From Clostridiales bacterium (GTDB lineage: Bacteria > Bacillota > Clostridia > Oscillospirales > QAMX01): a stretch of DNA of 5,191 bases. The notes beneath the pieces are model-generated. The model searched no databases, was not told where the DNA came from, and saw only the letters and a program-made list of their open reading frames with translations. The position numbers and the translations under genes are program-made. Every line of letters begins with the position of its first letter. Position 1 is the stretch's first letter. The stretch lies in assembly GCA_003149835.1 (NCBI GenBank), contig QAMX01000036.1, positions 1 through 5,191 of the forward strand, given 5' to 3'. Of the stretch, positions 1 to 5,191 are shown in pieces.

Positions 1-1413
1 GCGGTTTTGGCCGGCTGCTCGAACGGCAGCGAACCAGATGTCACAGAAGCCACCACTCCTTCCCCTGTTAGCTCCGATGCATCTGATCCCGTTTCAGATT
101 CCTCTGGAAATGAAACGACAGCAGCCCCGAACAAAATCGATCTTGAAGGCTATGAATTCGTCCTGAACACTACTCATCGCAGCGGCCTCGCTACAAACGA
201 AGCTGCCAACGGCAACGCTGACACCGCACTGTATGGTGAACTGATGGACATCTACGCGCAGATCGAAAGCGACCTCAATTGTGTCATTGTCGCAGACAGC
301 TATGATAACAGCGCAGAATCCCTGATGACAGCCGCCGTCGGCGGCGTAAAATCGCAGGACTTTATCTGCTGCCGTCAGAGTACATGGATTCCTCTCGCAA
401 TGATGGGCGGTATCCGCTCCCTCAACTCCATGATCGACGCCGGCCTTGACCTTTACAACGAGAACAACTTCAATCAGGTCTACACCCTGATGAGCGAGGT
501 CGAAGGCAATATTTACGCGCTTGATATGACCGGCGTTCATGTCAGCACGGCGCTCGGCCACTTCTATGCTTTCAACAAAGAGCTGTGTGAAAACGCCGGT
601 TACCCGGCCGAGACGCTGTTCCAGGCTGTCCGCGACGGCGAATGGGATTACGACATGTTCCTCGAAATCGCCCGCAAGGTCGCCAAGGACACTGACGGCG
701 ACGGCGTCAACGATATCTGGGGCGTCGCCCTCGATACCGACGGCAACGAGGTTTGGACCAACGGCGCTAAGATGATCTATTATGACGAGGCGCAGGACAA
801 GTGGCTGGCCAATCTCCAAGATCCGCAGCTCATGCCGGCCCTCCAATTTATGTATGACATTTCCCAAAACGACGTTCAGATCCCCGTCTACGGCAACACC
901 GTCGGACGCGGCGACCGTCGGACGATGTTTTACCAGGGCGGCGCCGCCTTTGCCGGCCTCTATGGCGGCAATATTTCGGGCGACGAATGCAGAGAGATGG
1001 CCGGCAACGGCAAGCTCGGCTGCCTGCCGCTCCCGAAAGGTCCGAATGCCGAGGGCTATATCATGAACATGGTTGACCTCGACAGCTTTGTCTGCCTCGG
1101 TTCCAACCAGGATTGGGAAAAGAGCGCCAAGATCATCAACGCCATCGGCGCGGCTGTCACCGACTTTGACGCCTACAAGGAACAGCAGCTTGAATATCTC
1201 GCCGGAGACGAAGAGTCCGTTGAAATGCTGTTTGACTACGCGCTGCCCAACGCAATGATGAACATCGCCAAGTGCTCTGATGAAATGTATCAGATCACCC
1301 GCAAGCAAGGCTTCTTCTCCAATATCTACGAGATGGTCCTGACTCCGGCGCAGGCCGCTGAGACGTGGCAGAGCGTCGTTCAGGCTGAACTCGACAAGGT
1401 TTTCCAGCAGTAA
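1..1413 (+). CDS. ABC transporter extracellular sugar-binding lipoprotein (5' truncated)
   Basis: Solute-binding protein of the family 1 type (SBP_bac_1-like), expected to sit on the outer face of the membrane and deliver a sugar or oligosaccharide to an ABC importer. The reading frame is open from base 1, and the first codons read A-V-L-A-G-C-S, which is the end of a lipoprotein signal peptide; the lipobox Cys (16-18) would be lipidated. The true start and most of the signal peptide lie outside the window. The mature protein is about 465 residues, close to the family norm. It begins with a Ser/Thr/Pro/Asp-rich linker of about 38 residues, then a folded domain. Family-type segments are Y-A-F-N-K-E-L followed by an A-G-Y (from about mature residue 184), G-E-W-D-Y-D-M-F (about 208) and a Ca-loop-like D-T-D-G-D-G-V-N-D-I-W (about 225). 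It ends with TAA and is followed at once by a terminator, so it is the last gene of its transcript. Permease genes are probably upstream. The ligand is unknown. The family is confident; the sugar specificity is inference. Confidence 0.9.
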   Translation, partial: AVLAGCSNGSEPDVTEATTPSPVSSDASDPVSDSSGNETTAAPNKIDLEGYEFVLNTTHRSGLATNEAANGNADTALYGELMDIYAQIESDLNCVIVADSYDNSAESLMTAAVGGVKSQDFICCRQSTWIPLAMMGGIRSLNSMIDAGLDLYNENNFNQVYTLMSEVEGNIYALDMTGVHVSTALGHFYAFNKELCENAGYPAETLFQAVRDGEWDYDMFLEIARKVAKDTDGDGVNDIWGVALDTDGNEVWTNGAKMIYYDEAQDKWLANLQDPQLMPALQFMYDISQNDVQIPVYGNTVGRGDRRTMFYQGGAAFAGLYGGNISGDECREMAGNGKLGCLPLPKGPNAEGYIMNMVDLDSFVCLGSNQDWEKSAKIINAIGAAVTDFDAYKEQQLEYLAGDEESVEMLFDYALPNAMMNIAKCSDEMYQITRKQGFFSNIYEMVLTPAQAAETWQSVVQAELDKVFQQ

Positions 1414-1454
1414 TCTCTCCGCGTTTTCCTCCAAGAAACGCTTTTCTTCATGTC

Positions 1455-1497
1455 AAACGGGACGCCGCAGAATAAAACTGCGGCGTCCCGTTTTTTT
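1455..1497 (+). terminator. Rho-independent terminator after the sugar-binding lipoprotein gene
   Basis: A perfect inverted repeat has arms at 1458-1470 (CGGGACGCCGCAG) and 1478-1490, with a 7-base A-rich loop at 1471-1477. Three A-T pairs (1455-1457 with 1491-1493) can extend the stem to 16 bp. A run of seven T (1491-1497) follows on the plus strand, as expected for intrinsic termination. It starts about 42 bases after the TAA at 1413. On the minus strand the same hairpin is followed by only three T, so it may also stop the convergent hydrolase gene, but less efficiently. No other terminator is visible downstream of that gene within the window. Confidence 0.93.
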
Positions 1498-1529
1498 ATC
1501 ATGCGCTGCGGCGAAACGGTCTGTGGTTT

Positions 1530-3767
1530 CTATTGATTTTGAGTTCCCGGCACGATTTGAATAGAAACCGGCTCCATGCGGATCACGCGGCCGTCTCTGA
1601 GCGTGATCTCCGAGACCGCCATCCGGTCGTTGTAAAGAACCAGCTTGCCGGTTTTGAGCGCCGACATATAGACGCCGCGGGGCTTCTGCGCCGTCAGCAT
1701 GTCGAGCGTGAGGCCGTCCATGCCGCCGACTGTTTTGAGCAGCTCCGCCGCGTCGTCGATATAATCGTCGAGCGGCTCGCGCATGGTGTTGATCAGATAG
1801 ACCTTTCCCTTGCCGGTGTCTCCGGCGGCCCAGCGCGCGAAGACGCTGCCGTCGCCTTCCACCGTCCGCACGCCGCGGTGCGCGTTGGAGTGGAGGATCG
1901 GGTAGATCACCGTACCGCCTGCGCGCACCCATGCGTCGATTTTATCGAGCACGGCGCTCTCGACAAAATCGCCCTCGTGCGACTTGGCGAGGAAAACGAG
2001 CGCCTTATAGCCGTTCTTTTCCAGCGCGCCGTCGAGCACCATCTGCTCGGCGCAGAAGTCGTAGTCGAGCTTGCGGCGGAACGGGAACACCTGCGAGAAG
2101 AACGACGAACCGTCGAGATAGCGGATTGACGAATCGGTCAGCTTCGACTCCGTATCGGGGTACAGCACGGCCACGTCGACCTGCGGCTCGGCGCGCTGGT
2201 CGAGCAGCGGCGCATATTGCACCCAGAGCGGCGCGCTCTCGTCGCAGGAGAGGAAGTTGCCGTTATAATAGAACAGGTGCTCGCCGTTGTTGACGATGAT
2301 GTTGAAGAGGCGGTTAATAACGCTGCGCGCCGTGCCGTAACCGGCCGGCTCGGAGCCGAACTTGACGCCGTAGAAGCGCGCCGCGCTCGACAGCATCCGC
2401 GTGATCGCAAAGTTCAGCTCATAGCTCTCATCCTCGTTCGTGGCGCGGATGCCGCCGTTTACCGGCACCATGCCGCGCGTCTGATCGGTAAAGTCCGTCC
2501 CTGCCTCGCAGAAGCCCCAGCCGCCTGCCGACTGATAGATATCCGGCTTTTTCAGCTCCTCGCGCATCCAGACCGCCCAGCGGTTGCACCAGTCGGTCAT
2601 CTCGAACATATACCAGTCCACAAAATCCTTGCGCTTGCGGCGCGAATTGGTCGACGCGGGCAGGAACGTCCCGATCTCGTCAAACGAGGCATAGGATTCC
2701 TCCCACGCCGCGCTGAGAGCGGCGATGTCGCCGTATTTTTTCTTTAACCATGCGGCGAATTTGACCGGCGCGTTTTTGTCGCCCGCCCACCAGCCGAGGT
2801 GCATGTGCTCCGGCCGGTGCTTATAGCCCCAGTTGCCCGAGGCCGGATACTGGCTCTCGCCGTAGTTGCCGCTCGGCCCGAGGCGGACGCCGAAGACGTT
2901 CGGATCGTCGTTATAATGCTTTCCGAGCTCATGCAGATAGCGCTTGACAAACGGCGTCTGCTGCTCGCTGAAAATCGTCGGGATGTTATTCTCCATGCCG
3001 TGCTCCAAGCAGACAAAGCCCTCGAAGCCCGGCGTATGCTCGCGGTACCACTCCGGCAGCGCGTAGGCCGAGCCGCCGATCACGAGCGGGAACCACTTCA
3101 TGCCGTAGCGCGCCGCAAAGGCGATGACCGCGTCGTAATAGCTCCAATCAAAAACGCCTTTTTCATACTCGATCATGTCCCAGCGGACATAGCTCTCCAC
3201 GCCGTTAAAGCCGAGGCTCCGCGCATACGGCACGCAGTCCGCCATGCGTTCCAGCGTCTGCGGCAGCTCCTCGCGCGCGCAGCTGAACGAATGGTCGCCG
3301 ACCGTTGTGACAAGCTGCAAGGGGCGGTCGAGCGAAAACGCCGGATGCACCTCGTCCGGCTGCGGGCGGTCGGCCTTGGCGCGGGCGATCACCTCTTCAT
3401 CCCGTCCGGCGAAGACGGCGACGGATTCGATATTGGAGAGATCGACAATGCCGACCTCCAACGTCTGCGGCACGCCGCCTTCGATTGAGGCGACCGCCGC
3501 ACAGGTGCGCTGTTTCCCGGTCGCACAGGAGGTATAGCCGGCAATCGCGTCGGCTGGCTTGCCGTTCAGCGAGATATGCGTGTAACCGCGGCCGTTGTCG
3601 GCAAATGTAATACAGATCGTGTATTCCGCCGCTGCGGGGAGCGCATTTTCCGCCCGGTAGAGAGAGACCTTGCGCTTGTAGAGAAAGTCCTTCCCCGCTC
3701 CGATTTCGATTTTCCCGTTTCCTTCCGAGGTTTTGGATTCGACATAAGATAAATACTGTTTTTCCAT
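1530..3767 (-). CDS. Cytoplasmic glycoside hydrolase, GH42/GH14-like TIM barrel (putative beta-galactosidase-type)
   Basis: Predicted retaining-type glycosidase of 745 residues; no signal peptide or membrane segment, so it should act in the cytoplasm on imported sugars. ATG at 3767 is chosen because GGGAGG lies about 10 bases upstream; the in-frame TTG at 3776 almost touches that site. Residues about 18-130 look like a beta-rich accessory domain. Residues about 145-500 look like a (beta/alpha)8 barrel: G-F-N-G-V-E-S-Y-V-R-W (187-197), then E-K-G-V-F-D-W (202-208) and G-M-K-W-F-P-L-V (222-229), a pattern shared by GH42 and GH35 enzymes. L-G-P-S-G-N-Y-G-E (296-304) is the likely acid/base site, E304; F-G-S-E-P-A-G-Y-G (470-478) offers E473 as a nucleophile candidate. 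The G-P-S-G...E...Y-P wording also recalls GH14 beta-amylase. Residues about 528-660 (V-A-V-L-Y-P, Y-K-A-L-V-F-L, W-V-R-A-G-G-T-V-I) resemble the GH42 trimerisation domain, and a small beta domain ends the protein. The gene diverges from the GH2 gene and converges on the lipoprotein gene. Hydrolase: confident. Exact family, catalytic residues and substrate: uncertain. Confidence 0.85.
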   Translation of the reverse strand: MEKQYLSYVESKTSEGNGKIEIGAGKDFLYKRKVSLYRAENALPAAAEYTICITFADNGRGYTHISLNGKPADAIAGYTSCATGKQRTCAAVASIEGGVPQTLEVGIVDLSNIESVAVFAGRDEEVIARAKADRPQPDEVHPAFSLDRPLQLVTTVGDHSFSCAREELPQTLERMADCVPYARSLGFNGVESYVRWDMIEYEKGVFDWSYYDAVIAFAARYGMKWFPLVIGGSAYALPEWYREHTPGFEGFVCLEHGMENNIPTIFSEQQTPFVKRYLHELGKHYNDDPNVFGVRLGPSGNYGESQYPASGNWGYKHRPEHMHLGWWAGDKNAPVKFAAWLKKKYGDIAALSAAWEESYASFDEIGTFLPASTNSRRKRKDFVDWYMFEMTDWCNRWAVWMREELKKPDIYQSAGGWGFCEAGTDFTDQTRGMVPVNGGIRATNEDESYELNFAITRMLSSAARFYGVKFGSEPAGYGTARSVINRLFNIIVNNGEHLFYYNGNFLSCDESAPLWVQYAPLLDQRAEPQVDVAVLYPDTESKLTDSSIRYLDGSSFFSQVFPFRRKLDYDFCAEQMVLDGALEKNGYKALVFLAKSHEGDFVESAVLDKIDAWVRAGGTVIYPILHSNAHRGVRTVEGDGSVFARWAAGDTGKGKVYLINTMREPLDDYIDDAAELLKTVGGMDGLTLDMLTAQKPRGVYMSALKTGKLVLYNDRMAVSEITLRDGRVIRMEPVSIQIVPGTQNQ

Positions 3768-3778
3768 CTGATTCAAAC

Positions 3779-3784
3779 CTCCCG
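3779..3784 (-). promoter_or_regulatory. Ribosome binding site that decides the start of the minus-strand hydrolase
   Basis: On the minus strand the sequence reads GGGAGG, then TTTGAATCAG, then ATG (3767-3765). The Shine-Dalgarno core is about 10 bases from ATG, slightly long but workable. It is only one base from the in-frame TTG at 3776-3774, which is too close for that codon to serve as the start. Confidence 0.8.
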
Positions 3785-3817
3785 CCGTCAGGCGTCGATA
3801 TTGGCGATACTGCCGTT

Positions 3818-3845
3818 ATTATAGCAGAACGGAGGCATTTGTCAA
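3818..3845 (-). promoter_or_regulatory. Consensus sigma-A promoter for the minus-strand hydrolase
   Basis: Read on the minus strand, a perfect -35 box TTGACA (3845-3840) is followed after 16 bases by a perfect -10 box TATAAT (3823-3818). Transcription would start near 3811, giving a leader of roughly 44 bases before the ATG at 3767. Both hexamers match the consensus exactly; the 16-base spacer is one short of the optimum. A promoter this strong is likely to be held down by a repressor when substrate is absent (inference). Confidence 0.88.
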
Positions 3846-3846
3846 G

Positions 3847-3863
3847 GGAAACGCAAAATTTCC
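3847..3863. promoter_or_regulatory. Possible operator: 17-bp dyad next to the minus-strand -35 box
   Basis: GGAAA (3847-3851) and TTTCC (3859-3863) form a perfect 5-bp inverted repeat around CGCAAAA. It begins two bases upstream of the minus-strand -35 box. The overlapping stretch 3845-3859 resembles a catabolite-responsive element (CcpA-type cre) with two mismatches to the loose consensus (T to G at position 2, C to A at position 14). Short dyads like this are common by chance, so this is only a candidate. Confidence 0.25.
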
Positions 3864-3881
3864 TCTGAACAGAGCCGGCCA

Positions 3882-3906
3882 GCTTTTCAAAAGAAAGTTT
3901 AAAAGC
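3882..3906. repeat. A/T-rich inverted repeat midway between the divergent promoters
   Basis: GCTTTT (3882-3887) and AAAAGC (3901-3906) are inverted copies 13 bases apart. Nested inside is the perfect 11-bp palindrome CTTTTCAAAAG (3883-3893). The element lies between the two -35 boxes (3845 and 3922), where one regulator could affect both genes. It may be an operator or simply A/T-rich promoter-upstream DNA. Confidence 0.35.
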
Positions 3907-3921
3907 ATTGACTGAAAAAGA

Positions 3922-3950
3922 TTTACTTTTTACGGCGCATGATGTACAAT
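3922..3950 (+). promoter_or_regulatory. Sigma-A promoter for the GH2 gene
   Basis: TTTACT (3922-3927; one base from TTGACT and two from TTGACA) and TACAAT (3945-3950; one mismatch to TATAAT) are separated by exactly 17 bases. The upstream DNA at 3882-3904 is A/T-rich. Transcription would start near 3957, giving a leader of about 57 bases. A TTGACT at 3908-3913 has only TACGGC at the matching -10 distance, so it is the weaker alternative. Confidence 0.75.
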
Positions 3951-3971
3951 ATAGATAAATTGACTGTTTTG

Positions 3972-3986
3972 TACGGCTGACCCGTA
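3972..3986 (+). other. Small leader hairpin in the GH2 5' untranslated region
   Basis: TACGG (3972-3976) and CCGTA (3982-3986) can pair around a 5-base loop in the predicted leader, about 11 bases before the Shine-Dalgarno sequence. There is no T-run, so it is not a terminator, and it is too small to be a recognisable riboswitch. It may protect the 5' end of the message or have no role. Confidence 0.3.
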
Positions 3987-3997
3987 ACCCCCGGCGC

Positions 3998-4005
3998 AAA
4001 GGAGG
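3998..4005 (+). promoter_or_regulatory. Strong ribosome binding site of the GH2 gene
   Basis: AAAGGAGG, nearly a full match to the 16S anti-Shine-Dalgarno complement, ends 8 bases before the ATG at 4014. This spacing fixes the start codon and predicts efficient translation. Confidence 0.9.
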
Positions 4006-4013
4006 AAACGGCC

Positions 4014-5191
4014 ATGAAAGTCGAAAGGTCCTTGAAAATGGTTTTGGCGAACGGTTGGAAGCTCGCGTGTGACCAGGATAACGCCGGCCGGCAGGAGCGC
4101 TGGTTTGCAAACGGCCTTCCGGCCGGCGCGAAGGACGCGGCCGTGCCAAGTTATGTGCACCTGTATTACCCCGGTTATTTCGGCGTCGCATGGTATGAGA
4201 AGCGTTTCACCCCCTCTCTCTGCGTTTCTGGCGACGAGCTTGTCATGCTCCGCTTCGACATGGCGGATTTTCTCTGCGAGGTCTATCTCAACGGCTCGCT
4301 CGTAGGGACGCACCGCGGAAACGAGGATCCGTTTCAGTTCGATGTGACGGAGATGCTGATCCCCGACGGCGAAAACCTGCTCTCCGTCCGCGTCTCAAAG
4401 CCCCATGCCCAGCCTGTGGACGGTTATTCCTTCGCGCAAATCCCGCACCGGAACCAGCTTCCGAATACGCTGATGCCCGGGAGCTGCTACAACGTATTCG
4501 GCCTCAGCGGCGAGGTCTCGCTCCGCGTTGTCCCGAAGATGCGGATCTCCGATCTGTATGTATACGGCAACACGAAAACAGGCTGTATCGATCTCGAACT
4601 GACGGTCGTCAACGCTCTGTCGCCCTGCTCCTGCCGTTTAGACGTTCTCTGCTCGGAAAAGGCCTCCGGCGATCCCGTGGCGTCATCAGAATATTCCTTT
4701 TCCTTTCCCCTCGGCGAGACCGTCTGTTCTCTCTCTGTGCCGGTTCAGAATCCGCGCTATTGGGACATCGACGACCCGTTTCTCTATACCGTGACCGCCG
4801 CGCTCGTCCGCAGCGGACGCTGTATCCACACTTTTGCGCGCCGCTGCGGTTTCCGCGAATTCAGGGTCGGCAAAAACGGCTATTTTTATTTAAACGGCCG
4901 CCGTATTTTTGTGCGCTGTTCGCACACCGGCAACAGCTTTCCGATCGGGCAGCAGCTGCCTGTCGACCCCGACCTCTGCCGGCGCGACTTTGTCATGGCC
5001 AAAGCGTCCGGCTTCAATATGGTGCGCTTTATCGCAGGCGCTTCCCTGCCGGTACAGCTCGACTTCTGCGACGAGCTGGGGCTGATGATTTACAGCGAAC
5101 CGTACGCCGCATGGGGTACCGAAAACAGCACGCGCGCCAAGGAGCTGTATCTCCATGACCTGCTGAACCTCGTCAAGCGCGACCGCTCGCA
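4014..5191 (+). CDS. Glycoside hydrolase family 2 protein (beta-galactosidase/glucuronidase/mannosidase-like), 3' truncated
   Basis: The frame stays open from ATG 4014 to the end of the window: 392 complete codons without a stop. It begins M-K-V-E-R-S-L-K with no signal peptide, so it is probably cytoplasmic. Residues about 10-175 form the GH2 sugar-binding jelly-roll domain: A-W-Y-E-K-R-F (59-65), V-Y-L-N-G-S-L-V-G (90-98), P-F-Q-F-D-V-T (106-112), N-L-L-S-V-R-V (121-127) and F-G-L-S-G-E-V (162-168). Residues about 176-280 form the Ig-like domain, ending with the family hallmark Y-W-D-I-D-D-P-F-L-Y (249-258). G-F-R-E-F-R-V (279-285) and Y-L-N-G-R-R-I-F-V-R (291-300) then open the TIM barrel, which continues through A-S-G-F-N-M-V-R-F (331-339) to E-L-G-L-M-I-Y (354-360). 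The catalytic acid/base (usually after an Asn) and the nucleophile lie beyond the window. GH2 enzymes release galactose, glucuronate or mannose residues among others; which one applies cannot be told here. About 14 Cys residues in this part also fit a reducing, cytoplasmic location. It is transcribed divergently from the GH42/GH14-like gene, probably for the same substrate. Confidence 0.92.
   Translation, partial: MKVERSLKMVLANGWKLACDQDNAGRQERWFANGLPAGAKDAAVPSYVHLYYPGYFGVAWYEKRFTPSLCVSGDELVMLRFDMADFLCEVYLNGSLVGTHRGNEDPFQFDVTEMLIPDGENLLSVRVSKPHAQPVDGYSFAQIPHRNQLPNTLMPGSCYNVFGLSGEVSLRVVPKMRISDLYVYGNTKTGCIDLELTVVNALSPCSCRLDVLCSEKASGDPVASSEYSFSFPLGETVCSLSVPVQNPRYWDIDDPFLYTVTAALVRSGRCIHTFARRCGFREFRVGKNGYFYLNGRRIFVRCSHTGNSFPIGQQLPVDPDLCRRDFVMAKASGFNMVRFIAGASLPVQLDFCDELGLMIYSEPYAAWGTENSTRAKELYLHDLLNLVKRDRS

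Noticed and set aside
7..9. TTG as a start codon of the lipoprotein gene
   Set aside because: It is the Leu of the L-A-G-C lipobox; starting here would remove the signal peptide. The frame continues upstream of the window.
94..1434. Open frame of 446 codons on the minus strand, antisense to the lipoprotein gene
   Set aside because: The plus strand has a clear lipobox, family motifs and a terminator. The antisense product shows no recognisable domain and is explained by GC-biased third positions; it even runs past the end of the lipoprotein gene.
1533..3488. Several plus-strand open frames (1533-2129, 2217-2747, 2799-3488) opposite the hydrolase
   Set aside because: Arg/Ala/Val-rich, no domain features, and fully overlapped by a well-supported minus-strand gene.
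3774..3776. TTG as a start codon of the minus-strand hydrolase
   Set aside because: It lies one base after the GGGAGG site, too close for initiation; ATG at 3767 is properly spaced.
3908..3936. Alternative plus-strand promoter TTGACT-N17-TACGGC
   Set aside because: The -10 is poor compared with TACAAT at 3945-3950, which has its own correctly spaced -35.
3397..4313. Minus-strand open frames running through the divergent promoter region (3397-4191 and 3930-4313)
   Set aside because: They cross two good promoters and both gene starts on conflicting frames, and show no protein-family features.
4760..5158. Plus-strand open frame of 132 codons and a minus-strand frame at 4890-5156
   Set aside because: Both are out of frame with the GH2 gene, whose translation across this stretch matches family motifs throughout.
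1..5191. CRISPR, tRNA, rRNA, transposon ends, riboswitch, toxin-antitoxin or defence genes
   Set aside because: I looked for regularly spaced repeats, cloverleaf-like segments, terminal inverted repeats and conserved leader structures and saw none that stand up.

Overview
The window looks like a carbohydrate-utilisation locus from a fairly GC-rich, Gram-positive, anaerobic Clostridia-type bacterium (for example an uncultured gut Oscillospiraceae or Christensenellales relative). That placement is inferred from three things: a lipoprotein-type ABC sugar-binding protein with a DxDxDG element, strong GGAGG ribosome binding sites with consensus sigma-A promoters, and the style of the glycoside hydrolases. 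No rRNA or other marker gene is present to confirm it.

Layout. (1) 1-1413, plus strand: the 3' part, almost complete, of an extracellular solute-binding lipoprotein; the window opens inside its signal peptide, two codons before the L-A-G-C lipobox. (2) 1414-1529: a short gap holding a strong intrinsic terminator with a stem of up to 16 bp. (3) 1530-3767, minus strand, convergent with the first gene: a complete 745-residue cytoplasmic glycoside hydrolase with a TIM barrel of GH42/GH14-like (clan GH-A-like) character, an N-terminal beta-rich domain and a C-terminal GH42-type Rossmann/trimerisation-like domain. (4) 3768-4013: a divergent intergenic region with a near-perfect minus-strand promoter, a good plus-strand promoter and several short repeats that could be operators. 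(5) 4014-5191, plus strand: the first 392 codons of a GH2-family hydrolase, cut by the window edge before its catalytic residues.

How the parts fit together (inference): the lipoprotein captures an oligosaccharide or glycoside outside the membrane for an ABC importer whose permeases lie outside the window, presumably upstream. The two glycosidases lack signal peptides and would cleave the imported sugar in the cytoplasm. They are transcribed divergently from one intergenic region, which suggests joint control. The substrate cannot be read from the sequence.

I found no CRISPR array, tRNA, rRNA, insertion sequence, phage gene or defence system. This is best described as an ordinary sugar-catabolic locus; the most interesting items are the poorly classified glycosidase and the repeats in the divergent promoter region.
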